Source: Bacteroidota bacterium | GTDB lineage: Bacteria > Bacteroidota > Bacteroidia > Bacteroidales > Paludibacteraceae | Assembly: GCA_022709605.1 (NCBI GenBank) | Contig: JAKLIM010000012.1 | Coordinates: 1-21,358, forward strand | Length of the DNA: 21,358 bases | Reading direction: 5' to 3' | Shown here: in pieces, positions 1 through 10,000 of the stretch | Position numbering within the stretch: the first letter of the stretch is position 1 | How the letters are laid out: every line of letters starts with the position of its first letter | The notes under the pieces: model-generated | Databases searched by the model: none | Told to the model about the DNA's origin: nothing | Seen by the model: only the letters and a program-made list of their open reading frames with translations | Position numbers and translations under genes: made by a program

Positions 1-2277
1 AGCATTTTTGTAAAGATAATCGGTTCCGTAAGCAGCCGAAACCGAAACCGGCATGATCAGATTGCTGTTTCGGGTTGAATATACATCCACTGTAAAATCG
101 AGACGGTTATTAAACAGTGCCACATCCACTCCAAAATTAAGCGTTTGATTCAATTCAGGCACAATTTCGGTATTCGGAATTCCGGCCAAAGTAAGACCCG
201 ACAATTCGCGATACACTTTATTGATGTAATAATATTTGCTCAATGAAGATGAAAAACGACTGTTTCCTGAAGTTGCAAATTCGGCACGTACATTCAGTTT
301 ATCAAGCATTTCCACATCTTTCAGAATCGAATTTTTAGCCATCCAGGTTACACTGAGCGCAGGATAAGTTTGAAACAGCACTGCATCAGCACCGGTCGAC
401 GACGAAGCATCGAAAGCAACAGTAGCACCCACAGACAACTGTCGGTTATAAATGTACTGCACATTCACGTTGTAATTCATCCAGTTCCACGCATCGTTAA
501 ACCCGAAATAATTGCGGCTGGCCGAAGTGACATAACCAAGCGTTTTGTAAAAGTCGTTGGCGGTATTGTAACCGGTTCCGGCATCGTATTCGCTGTAGTT
601 TTTGGCAATTTGTGCACCTACCGACGCTTTTACCGCATGAACCAAATCGAAAACGCGGTTGTAATTAGCATTCAGATTAACGTAGGTATTGTAAGTATAT
701 CCCTGTGCCGACCGAACGGTGTTATTGGCCAACTGATAGAACATGGGCATGATACTTTGCTCGGTAACACCCGGAACAAACATATTCTGACGCGAAAAAT
801 TGTAATACAATCCCATGATGCCATTCAGACTGATATAAGGATTCATTTTATAATTCAAACCGGCATTAATCTGAATATCATAATCGTGCTGATTTCCGGA
901 AGTTGTATTGATTAACGCCATTGGATTGCTCACCATGTTATTTTCAATCAGCGATCCATCGGCATTGCGAATGGGAGCAAAATCGGGCAGGTAATTATTG
1001 TCGGCATCTTTTTTGTAAACCGAAAACAACGGTCCTTTTTTCATGGCTGCCAGCATGGGATTAGTTACTTCGAGCATTCCCTGTTCCTGCACCGAGTAAT
1101 CGAGATAAGCCATCGAAATAGAAGAATTTAACGTCAACTTTCTGCTCAGGTTCACGTCCGAATTCAGGCGGGCATAGTATTTATTGAAATTTGTACCCGT
1201 CATTTGTCCGGCTTTATTCTTGTACCCAATCGACACATCGTATTTGGCAATTGCATCGCCCCCTTTAATTTTCAGCACATTATCGGTGGTAAAACCGGGC
1301 GAATAGATCTTTTGCTGCCAATCTGTATTATTATTGTACAAATATTTATAATAATAATTCTGATTATCAACCAAAAACGGGAACAAATTGAGCACATTGG
1401 CCATATCGTCGTATTTGGTGAGTGCCACATTGCCGATATAACTTTTATAATCGTTTACACCCATCACCGGCAACATTGCCTGGTTCATTTCCAATCCAAA
1501 CTGCGTGGTAAATTCCACTTTAGTATCCAGATCGACCGCTTTATCAGTCTCGATTAAAATCACACCGTTTGATCCTAACGAGCCATAAATAGTGGCATCC
1601 GAACCTTTCAAAACCGTTACATTCTGAATATCTTTCGGATTTAACGAATTGAAAATACCTTTTGAGAAACCGCCAATGATTCCCGATTCATTCATGTCGG
1701 GCATATAAACTACGCCGTTAATCACAATGAGCGGCGACGAACTTGCACTCAGCGAATTTGTACCCCGAATTGAAAAGTAACTTCCTTCGCCGGGCATACC
1801 GCTTTTACCGGTCACCTGCATTCCCGGAATACCGAGCAAAATCTGCTCTACATCGTTCACATTGAGGTTAATGTCTTTTTTCTGAATGGAGAATAAATTG
1901 GATTGCTTTTCGCTGATATTTGTTAAGCCTTTGAATGGCAGTAACATTGTTTCTGAATACCCTTTTTTATCTTCAGGAATTAAAACAATACGCATGGAGC
2001 TCCTTCCGGCAACCGGCTGAACATAAGCGTAATATCCCGGAAACCAAACACTTATTTCTGCTTTTGGCTGAATATTTTTAACAATAAATTTACCATCTAT
2101 ATCGGTTTTTATCGAAACGGTTAAGCCCGAAACACTTACCACAGCTCCTTCAATCGGGCTTTGGTTATAAGGTTCGAGCACTACTCCTTTCAAATCTATT
2201 CCACCGGTTTGAGCAGTTGTGGTGATGGCAACGCATACCAGCATCATACTCAATATCAATATTTTGAATTTATTCAT
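1..2277 (-). CDS. SusC/RagA-like TonB-dependent outer-membrane transporter, 3' end cut by window edge
   Basis: Translating the minus strand from the ATG at 2275-2277 gives 759 residues with no stop up to base 1, so only the N-terminal three quarters of a roughly 1000-residue SusC-family protein is present. A signal peptide (MNKFKILILSMMLVCVAITTTAQ) is followed by a carboxypeptidase-regulatory-like beta-sandwich (about residues 27-95). A plug domain starts near 135 and has the family signatures LLGIPGMQV, SIRGTNSLSASSSPL and VLKGSDATIYGSLGSNGVI. Beta-barrel repeats rich in aromatic residues follow. Such proteins import glycan fragments across the outer membrane with a SusD lid. It lies 19 bp behind a FAS1 lipoprotein and is clearly in the same operon. 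It is a diverged paralogue of the SusC at 7011-10277. I see no typical TonB-box/EVVVVGYG-type linker before the plug. Its own SusD, if any, would lie beyond the left edge. Confidence 0.93.
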   Translation of the reverse strand, partial: MNKFKILILSMMLVCVAITTTAQTGGIDLKGVVLEPYNQSPIEGAVVSVSGLTVSIKTDIDGKFIVKNIQPKAEISVWFPGYYAYVQPVAGRSSMRIVLIPEDKKGYSETMLLPFKGLTNISEKQSNLFSIQKKDINLNVNDVEQILLGIPGMQVTGKSGMPGEGSYFSIRGTNSLSASSSPLIVINGVVYMPDMNESGIIGGFSKGIFNSLNPKDIQNVTVLKGSDATIYGSLGSNGVILIETDKAVDLDTKVEFTTQFGLEMNQAMLPVMGVNDYKSYIGNVALTKYDDMANVLNLFPFLVDNQNYYYKYLYNNNTDWQQKIYSPGFTTDNVLKIKGGDAIAKYDVSIGYKNKAGQMTGTNFNKYYARLNSDVNLSRKLTLNSSISMAYLDYSVQEQGMLEVTNPMLAAMKKGPLFSVYKKDADNNYLPDFAPIRNADGSLIENNMVSNPMALINTTSGNQHDYDIQINAGLNYKMNPYISLNGIMGLYYNFSRQNMFVPGVTEQSIMPMFYQLANNTVRSAQGYTYNTYVNLNANYNRVFDLVHAVKASVGAQIAKNYSEYDAGTGYNTANDFYKTLGYVTSASRNYFGFNDAWNWMNYNVNVQYIYNRQLSVGATVAFDASSSTGADAVLFQTYPALSVTWMAKNSILKDVEMLDKLNVRAEFATSGNSRFSSSLSKYYYINKVYRELSGLTLAGIPNTEIVPELNQTLNFGVDVALFNNRLDFTVDVYSTRNSNLIMPVSVSAAYGTDYLYKNA

Positions 2278-2296
2278 ATTTCAGAATTTATTTTGT

Positions 2297-3898
2297 TTAA
2301 TAATTATTAGCCGTTGGTTTCAGTGCCCAATGATAAATCGAAACGGTTTTTTTGCCTCCAACAGCCATAAGTTTCGAGAATTCAACCTTAATTTTGAATG
2401 AAGCCATACCTTCACCATCCACAGTAACCACACCAACCAAACCACCCAATCCGTTCCATTTTGCAGTTCCGTTTACAGGGTTCAGGTCTTTATCGGTTTC
2501 AGTTACACGGTCGTAATTCCATGGGGTTGAAAGACTTGCCTGTACATCCGACAATTTCTTCACTCCATTGAAATAGATATTCACATACGGATGACCCGAA
2601 CTCCAGAATCCCATGTACAAATTGTATTCTCCGCAAGGCACTTCCATTACTCTGACTTTATATTTTCCATCTTCGGGATTTACATACCTTTCGAGCGGTG
2701 GAAATTCAACTGAAAGTTCATCGTTGGTGTCCACATTTCCTGAAACCTGAAAAACCATATAATTGGGCAGAATAGCAGTTTTTGGAGTAGCATCGCCGGT
2801 ATAAATCGATGGCGGTTTCGACAGCCCGACAAAAGTATATAAGTCACCTTCGGTCGGATATAATAAATCCTGGTATTCCCAATAATGAACCAATGATTTT
2901 ATTCGGCTAATAATTACATTGTTAGGGATTTTCATCTTGGTAATATTATATAAGATCCCGTTACTCATATTTATCGGAGCAGTTGCATCAATTTGCTGAA
3001 TAGTTGTTCTCCACACTCTGTTGAAAGCCGATTTGATATCGGTGGCACTGAAATCGGTTATTTCGCCGTTATAAAACATGGCTTCTTTAATCCATGTTAG
3101 TGCCAGTGTTGAATCGGTTTTTTCAACCTTTTTACCCATCTTCTGATAAGTCGTGGCAAGATTTGCATAACAGGCATTAATCACCTCATTGCTTGGCAGA
3201 AGCACCGTGAATTGTTTAAATTCAGAGTTGAACTCAGCAGATGAAAACAAAGGGTTGTAAACATAGAATATCGAATCGTACAAAGTGTTACCTTCTTTAT
3301 TCACACCGATTGGTTTCGAATTAGCCACATCAAATTTTTCAACATTGTATTTGAAAATTGAATCGCGAATAATTGAATAATTGTTATCAAGATTTTTTAA
3401 ATAATCATAGATGTTTATTCTGGATGACATCAATGTTGCTAACTCGTGAATTACACCGTCTTTGAGTCGGATGGATTTCACAATTTCCGACGAATTTGCA
3501 TATAATTTACCGTCTTTCCGGGTTATCTGAAAATAAATTCCATTCATCGAACGAATGCGTAAACCGGTTTTTAAATCGCTCTGAATAAAAGGCAGATGAT
3601 TTATGTGGTATTTCAATCGCAAAGTATCGTTGGGTTGAATACCCGAAGCATCCATTGCCGCATCTTTTGCAACCCACAGCGTAATTTGCTGATCTTTTTT
3701 CAACTCACCTTCCAATCCGTTAGTTTTTAGCATATTGTAGAATTTCGCATATTCGGGATGCGCATCTAAATACTGAACTACGGTCATATCAATTTCTTCT
3801 TCCGATGCTGATGTTCCGAAATAGTATTCGGCCCATTTATCGTTGCACGAAGCAAAAATCAGCACAAGACTTGCTATTAAGAAATATAACTTTTTCAT
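2297..3898 (-). CDS. FAS1 (fasciclin)-domain surface lipoprotein with C-terminal beta-rich domain
   Basis: A 533-residue protein with a lipoprotein signal (hydrophobic stretch 4-16, then FASC with acylated Cys18). Residues about 36-158 look like one FAS1 domain, with the phrases LWVAKDAAM, LKYHINHLPF and GVIHEL in the usual H1, YH and H2 positions. Residues about 160-325 look like a second, more diverged one, with FTVLLPSNEVI and NGILYNITKMKIP. From about 375 a separate beta-rich region follows, with PCGEYNLYMGFWSSGHPYVN and the ending VSIYHWALKPTANNY. It resembles the C-terminal part of Bacteroidota fasciclin lipoproteins carried in polysaccharide utilisation loci and could be a carbohydrate-binding module. 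It sits between another FAS1 lipoprotein (24 bp gap) and the second SusC (19 bp gap). A surface glycan-binding role is inferred from this position. The FAS1 assignment is from motif pattern only; the second domain is the weakest. Confidence 0.85.
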   Translation of the reverse strand: MKKLYFLIASLVLIFASCNDKWAEYYFGTSASEEEIDMTVVQYLDAHPEYAKFYNMLKTNGLEGELKKDQQITLWVAKDAAMDASGIQPNDTLRLKYHINHLPFIQSDLKTGLRIRSMNGIYFQITRKDGKLYANSSEIVKSIRLKDGVIHELATLMSSRINIYDYLKNLDNNYSIIRDSIFKYNVEKFDVANSKPIGVNKEGNTLYDSIFYVYNPLFSSAEFNSEFKQFTVLLPSNEVINACYANLATTYQKMGKKVEKTDSTLALTWIKEAMFYNGEITDFSATDIKSAFNRVWRTTIQQIDATAPINMSNGILYNITKMKIPNNVIISRIKSLVHYWEYQDLLYPTEGDLYTFVGLSKPPSIYTGDATPKTAILPNYMVFQVSGNVDTNDELSVEFPPLERYVNPEDGKYKVRVMEVPCGEYNLYMGFWSSGHPYVNIYFNGVKKLSDVQASLSTPWNYDRVTETDKDLNPVNGTAKWNGLGGLVGVVTVDGEGMASFKIKVEFSKLMAVGGKKTVSIYHWALKPTANNY

Positions 3899-3922
3899 TT
3901 TTATTCTATTTTAAATAAGTTA

Positions 3923-5503
3923 TTACGGTGTAAATGTAAGACAATCGATATCGGACGTAAAACTGTCGGCGGCCAAAATACGAATCGTATGTGTGGTGGT
4001 CGTTGCAAATGTTATTGTGCCGGTTCCGATTTGTGTTTTAGTATAATTACTGGCCGTTTTGGAGGCTCCGCGTGTAGCTACCTGATTTCCAAAATACACG
4101 CCATCGATAATAAACCAGATTTTGCCCTGCGCTTCGGTTGCCAACTGATTGTAATGTTCACAATAAAGTTTATACGTTCCTGCCATGATGGCCGGCGTTG
4201 TCATTTCTACCCAACCATACGTTCCAAGATTGAGTCGTAAATAATCGTAATTCAATGCTTTATAAGGCTGCGCATCATTTTTATTGGCAATAACATAATA
4301 CAAACCCGGTTTTGATTCGGGAACCGACAACCATTTGTAACAGGTGGCAACCAGCGGATCCAACTGAAAAGTATAAACACTGGTAAGTCCGGCTGTTTTG
4401 TATTTTGGCAATGTAGAAGCCAAAACAGAATAATCGGTAAATTCCCACTGAACGGTAGTTGGTTTTGGCGTAGTAACCGGCATAATACCATCAACTACAT
4501 GCACCACCCCGTTTTTACAATTACGATTTAAAACCAACAACTTTGTTCCAAGCTTTGTAGTTGTATTGTAATTGATATACAACACTTTGTTAACTTCCGA
4601 TACATTAATCAACTGATTGGTTGCCATTGTATTGTAGTTTTTCGACCGTTTAGTGTCGGTAAGCGTAAAATAAGCCAACGACGAATACGAAATTTGTTGA
4701 TTTAACAAATGATACATCACATATTTATTCAATGCATTATCCGTTGAAGTATAATTATCAGTTGCATTCAATAAACTTTTCAGCGCATTGAAGTCATTAA
4801 TACCATTGGCCTGATAAACACTATCGGAAACTGCAAACAGGGTGTAATGATATTTATACTGCACACCGTTTTTCAATTCTGTAATGGTATTCAGTTTCTC
4901 TTTGTATCCAATCGTTTCGATAGCCTGACTGAAAATAGTGAATTTTCCACCCTGAAGTTTTTCCCAAAGTGTTTGAGTAACCGGTGTCAAAACATTATTA
5001 AGGATATGAATATACGCATTGTTCGTTTTAACTGTCTTTTGAATGGTTGCTTCCAAATTTAACTGTACTGCGCCACCATTTTCGAGAAAAGTTGTGGATA
5101 AATAATCACCTGTAGCAGTTGTATCGGGAATTACGCCCTCTTCGAAACTAACCGAGCTATACAACACACCTTTAATCGTGTGATATTTAACCAATGTTTT
5201 GGCATCCTCAATATTTAAATCGGCTACTTTTTGTACCCCTTTCGAACTAAGGTATTTTTGCATGGCATCGTTCGAAGGCACAAAACAAGTGTAGTTAGCC
5301 GCCAAATTCAACGTATTATACAGATTGGTATATTTCAAAACATCCACCCACAAGGATACATGCAAACTATCGATAGAATCCATGTACGATGCTGCCGGTA
5401 AAACATTGGTATCTTTAATAAGCGACGAATCGTCAGCGTACGGATCGACACAAGAAGCAAGTGTTAATACCAAAACCGAAAATATAAAAATTATTTTTTT
5501 CAT
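3923..5503 (-). CDS. FAS1 (fasciclin)-domain surface lipoprotein with C-terminal CBM-like domain
   Basis: A 526-residue lipoprotein with signal MKKIIFIFSVLVLTLASC and acylated Cys18, followed by an acidic DPYADD stretch that suits surface export. Two FAS1 domains are readable. The first, about 38-175, contains TCFVPSNDAM, VKYHTIKG and YIHILNNVLTP. The second, about 176-343, contains YTLFAVSDSVY, YVMYHLLNQQ and GVVHVVDGIMPV. Residues about 350-526 form a different, Thr-rich beta region with WVEMTTPAIMAGTYKLYCEH, KIWFIIDGVYFG and the ending SFTSDIDCLTFTP. The closing D-I-D-x-L-x-F-x-P pattern is reminiscent of CBM6/CBM35-type jelly rolls, which suggests sugar binding. It starts 13 bp after the SusD stop and is followed 24 bp later by a second FAS1 lipoprotein of the same overall architecture, so the two may be old duplicates. 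A role as an outer-surface glycan-binding protein in place of SusE/SusF is inferred. Confidence 0.87.
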   Translation of the reverse strand: MKKIIFIFSVLVLTLASCVDPYADDSSLIKDTNVLPAASYMDSIDSLHVSLWVDVLKYTNLYNTLNLAANYTCFVPSNDAMQKYLSSKGVQKVADLNIEDAKTLVKYHTIKGVLYSSVSFEEGVIPDTTATGDYLSTTFLENGGAVQLNLEATIQKTVKTNNAYIHILNNVLTPVTQTLWEKLQGGKFTIFSQAIETIGYKEKLNTITELKNGVQYKYHYTLFAVSDSVYQANGINDFNALKSLLNATDNYTSTDNALNKYVMYHLLNQQISYSSLAYFTLTDTKRSKNYNTMATNQLINVSEVNKVLYINYNTTTKLGTKLLVLNRNCKNGVVHVVDGIMPVTTPKPTTVQWEFTDYSVLASTLPKYKTAGLTSVYTFQLDPLVATCYKWLSVPESKPGLYYVIANKNDAQPYKALNYDYLRLNLGTYGWVEMTTPAIMAGTYKLYCEHYNQLATEAQGKIWFIIDGVYFGNQVATRGASKTASNYTKTQIGTGTITFATTTTHTIRILAADSFTSDIDCLTFTP

Positions 5504-5516
5504 GATTCTTTTCTGT

Positions 5517-7004
5517 TTAGTTTCCTAAATTAGCATAATACGGATTCTGAACAAGTAACTTGTTGGATAATAACTCTTCAGAATGAATGGGTAAATACCA
5601 CGCATTGCTATCCTGAAGAATTGCTTTTATCATCGACATGGTACTTGCCGACGAAACCTGCAAAACCTGATCGATAAATAATTCTTTGAAACCCGGATCT
5701 GTTCGGCGACCAATCCGAACCAAATCGAACCAGTTTTTTCCTTCCGAGAAAAACTCGCGCTCGCGTTCTTCAATCAAAACCTGCATCATGCCCAGTTTTT
5801 CTGAATTACCCAATGTTGGGGTAATATTGGCACGTTTACGAATAACATTGATCAATTCCAATCCTTTGGACAGGTTTTCTGCTCCGTCCTTCATAATATA
5901 CGCTTCAGCTTCCATTAAATACACATCAGCCAGGCGATAAATAATATAATTCTGATCGGTTTGCAAACTCGAACTGCGTTGTGTAGTGGTTGTCGAATTT
6001 ATTCCAATGTATTTCCAGATATATCCGGTGGCGTTATACGAGGCATTTAATCCACGCAAATCGCCGGCATTTGCTTCGAAAAGCACTTGCTGATAAGGCG
6101 AAATATAATAGTATTTGTTCGTCTGAAACCAGCTAAGCAGGGAATTGGTTTGGTTTAATGAATAACTGTACTGAATTTCGAAAATACTTTCGTTGCTATT
6201 GCCCGGAAAATAATTAAGAAACCAGTTGGCACCACTAATTAAACCTACCTGACCTGAGTTGATGACTGATTCACAAGCTGATATACATCCGTCATAATTC
6301 CCCAGCCAAAGATTTATATCGGCCATAAGCGAATAAATCGACCATTTGGTGGCTCGTCCTTTGGTGTTTATCGGATTTGTACCGTCGGTTTCGGGGAACC
6401 GGGTCTTTGCAGCTTCGATTGAATTATCAAGATCGACCAAACATTGTTGCAAGATTACATCTCCCGAGGTTTGAGCCACATCATACGGTGCCGAATCGTC
6501 GACGTAAGGTTCTTTTACAAAAGGAACATTGCCCCACAAACGTACCAGATAAAAGTAGGCTAACGACCGTTGAAAATAGGCTTCCGACAAAAACGAGTTA
6601 CGAACATTTACATTAAAAGATGAATCCCTGACCGTGGGTGCATATTTTATAACAGAATTTGCCATATTGATCACTGCATATAATTTCGCCCAACTGGCTA
6701 ATTCATTGGTCGCCAAAATATCGAACTGACGAAGTTTCTGTGCTGCTTTTTGACCGTCGGTACCCGTTGCACTAAAGTAAATTCCATTGCCACGGGCTTC
6801 GCCCCAGAGGTAAAGATATTCCTGAGCATCGCGCAATTTGATGTAACCCGAACCAAGAACAGCTTCCACATCTTCTTTGGTTTTCCAGAACTGCGTGGTA
6901 CTTTGATTATTTTGGGGTGGAATGGTAAGATAATCCTCACATGAACTTACCGAAAAAACAAGGATCAGTAATGCTAATATATTTTGATTTATTTTCATAT
7001 TCAT
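5517..7004 (-). CDS. SusD/RagB-family outer-membrane glycan-binding lipoprotein
   Basis: A 495-residue protein of usual SusD size. The lipoprotein signal ends in SVSSC, with Cys22 acylated, and is followed by EDYLTIPPQ, the typical SusD start. The N-terminal TPR-like helical half includes SEAYFQRSLAYFYLVRLWGNVPF. The C-terminal half carries the family hallmarks YIIYRLADVYLMEAEAYI, INVIRKRANI, EEREREFFSEGKNWFDLVRIG and WYLPIHSEELLSNKLLVQNPYY. SusD proteins cap the partner SusC barrel and bind the incoming oligosaccharide. The gene starts 6 bp after the stop of the SusC gene at 7011-10277, its obvious partner. The start could equally be the third-residue Met (6998). The substrate cannot be read from the sequence. 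Confidence 0.96.
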   Translation of the reverse strand: MNMKINQNILALLILVFSVSSCEDYLTIPPQNNQSTTQFWKTKEDVEAVLGSGYIKLRDAQEYLYLWGEARGNGIYFSATGTDGQKAAQKLRQFDILATNELASWAKLYAVINMANSVIKYAPTVRDSSFNVNVRNSFLSEAYFQRSLAYFYLVRLWGNVPFVKEPYVDDSAPYDVAQTSGDVILQQCLVDLDNSIEAAKTRFPETDGTNPINTKGRATKWSIYSLMADINLWLGNYDGCISACESVINSGQVGLISGANWFLNYFPGNSNESIFEIQYSYSLNQTNSLLSWFQTNKYYYISPYQQVLFEANAGDLRGLNASYNATGYIWKYIGINSTTTTQRSSSLQTDQNYIIYRLADVYLMEAEAYIMKDGAENLSKGLELINVIRKRANITPTLGNSEKLGMMQVLIEEREREFFSEGKNWFDLVRIGRRTDPGFKELFIDQVLQVSSASTMSMIKAILQDSNAWYLPIHSEELLSNKLLVQNPYYANLGN

Positions 7005-7010
7005 GACTTA

Positions 7011-10000
7011 TTAAAGATTAACATTTAGACCAAATGCAAAACGCTGAGGTTTGGGTGTTGATGCATTATCGATGTACATTGGATACAATTTTTCAACAAA
7101 CGACTGACTAATTTCCGGATCCTGACCTTTGTAACCGGTAAATGTGAGCAAATCGTAGCCGGTTGCATAAATCTGTAACCGTCTGATGTGTAGTTTTGCT
7201 GCCCATTGTTTTGGCAAGTCATATTTCAAAGTCAATGTCTTCAAACGAAGGAAAGAAGCATCTTCAAGAAAACGATCAGATCCTAAATCATTGTAACCAC
7301 GGTTGTAAAGTGCACGTGGAATTTCAGTATCATCGCCTTCGTGACGCCAGCGACGTAACACGGCAGTACTCTGATTATCCTTCCCATACATAAATTCATT
7401 GTTCATACGTACCCGGTTTATAACTTTTTGTCCGGCACGACCGTGGAAAGTGGCTACCAATCCGATATTTTTGTACGATACATTCATACCAAAACCACCA
7501 ATAAATAATGGATTTGAATTACCAATGTACACAATATCGTATTTATTAATCAAACCATCGTGATTTACATCGGCATATTTCGCATCACCCGGATATACTT
7601 TTACACTTCCGTTTTTCATAACTACCGGTTGTCCGTTAATATCATAAATAGTTGATCCGGCACCATCCGAAGCATAAGTTTCTGACGTATTTTGATAAAC
7701 TCCTAAATATTTATATCCGTAAAAAGACCCGAGAGGTTCTCCGGCAGTAAATTTATACGCATATTCTTTATTATTAAATGTATATTTCAGATCCTGTTTA
7801 TTGCCCGGAAGTTCAAGAATCTCATTCCGGTTTTGTGCAATATTGAAATTAAACGATAGTTTCCAATTTTTATCTTTCAGAATTATAGCATCGGTACTGA
7901 TATCCCAACCTTTGTTTTCCATTTTACCCGAATTGTAAAAAGCAACAGAGGTATAACCTGTTGTAGAAGGCACACTTACCGAGCCCTGAAGCATATTACT
8001 GGTCACTTTATCATACAGATCGACCGAAAAATTCAACCGACCATCCAAAAATCCGAAATCGAGACCCAGATTTGTTTGTGTCAGAATTTCGTAGGTGATA
8101 TTTCCTAACTGAATTTTCACCGGTTGAATGGCAGCCATTTCGCCATAACCGTTGGCAATGGCACTCAACGAACCGATATAAGGTGCTGAACCTGAAGGCG
8201 AATTACCACTTTGACCCCAGTTTACACGAAGTTTTCCGAGCGATAAGAATTTATATTTTTTCATAAAATCTTCGTCACCAAAAATCCATGCAGCTCCCAC
8301 AGTTGGGAATGCACCCCAGCGTGTTTTTGCAGGCATACTCGAACTGGCTTCGACCCGATAACCGGCATTGAAAATGTATTTATCACTGAACGTATATTGA
8401 CCATTCACAAATCCGCCCATATCGCGGTTCGTTACATGACCCGAACCTCCCGAATAGTTTTTCATATTACTACCCACAACAGGGTCGGTAATTCCCACAC
8501 TGGCATTTCCGGTGGTGTAACTTACATACGACGATGAGTTTTGATCGGAAGTTTGCCAAACGCCACTCAAAGTAACCCGGTGTTTTTCAGCAATTGATTT
8601 AATAAAAACCAAACGGTTTTCGGTAGTCAGGTAAAGCACATCCGAACCTCCATCCGAACTCATACCGGTGTATCTGCTGATATAAGATTCTCCGGTTACA
8701 CTCTGTGGCAGAAATTTATCCGTTTTATTTAAGTTCGATTGAAAACCAACAACACCCGTATAATCAAATCCCTGAGCAATTTTGTAGTGCAAATTAAAAA
8801 TCATTGAACTCGATACAGACACCGTTTTGTTTTTGGCTTCGTATGCTAAAGCAACCGGATTGTAAACACCGCTGCTTGTAGCAAATGAACCCTGGAAAAA
8901 AGAATAAGGTGTAAAATATTCTTTCGTTGGCAAACCATCGTCGCCAATAATATACGGACTCATGTTTGGCATACGAACCAGGGCCTGTCCACGAATAGAT
9001 TCATTGAGATAACCATCGGAATAGGTGGCATTTCTGATACCACGCGTAAAACTGTAATTAGTTGAAATATCCAACCGATCCGAAAATTTATAGGTCATAT
9101 TAAATTTACCGCTGAAACGCTCGAATTTTGTTCCAATAGTCGTACCTTCTTCAGTTAAACTTCCTAATGACAAACGATAGTCGGCTTTTTCGCCACCTCC
9201 CGAAAGCGAAAAACTGTTATCGAACGACATACCCGTCTGTGTAATCTTATCGAGCCAGTTTACATCCTGATTGTATTCATCAAAATAAGACCAGTCCGGA
9301 TCGTAACCAATTTCTTTGGTATTGTAAAGCAATGCCATGTAGGTATTTGCTTCACTGGCACCTTGTCCGATATCATTAACCGAATTCCAGATAGCATCCT
9401 GCATCATCGACACGTATTGTTTGGCATTCAGCATCGGAATGGAACTTCCTTCTTTTCGAAATTCATATTTGGAAGAATATTGAAATGACATTCTTCCTTT
9501 CGAGCCTTTTTTGGTGGTGATAAGCAACACACCATTGGCACCTTTCGAACCCCAAACGGCTGTAGCGGCAGCATCTTTCAATACTTCGATGCTTAAAATA
9601 TCGCTGGGCGAAATATTTAACAACTGACTGTAATCGTCGGAGTTAGCAGTAGCAAAACTAAAATCCGAAGACACATCAACCGGCATGGGCACACCATCGA
9701 GTACAAAAAGCGGATTCGAATTGGCACTCAACGAAGAAGTACCACGAATACGAATTGAACTTCCCGAACCAGGATCGGCTCCGGTAAGAATATCCACATT
9801 GGCCAGTGCACCCTGCAAAGCTTCGGTAACATTGGTAACATTGGCAGTTTCAAGGCCTTCCATTGTCACTTTCGAAATGGCCGAAACACGTTCGCGAGGC
9901 GTTTGTCCAAGTGCATTTCGTTCCACTCTTTTTGCGGTTACTTCAACTACATCCAGCGAGCGACCATCTTCTTCAAGTTTTATATCAATCGTTTTCTGAC

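Noticed and set aside
370..915. Long plus-strand open frame (181 codons) and others such as 1204-1557 and 12126-12557
   Set aside because: They lie opposite clearly conserved SusC, FAS1 or catabolic genes, have no recognisable domain and odd Ile/His-rich composition, and are antisense shadows.
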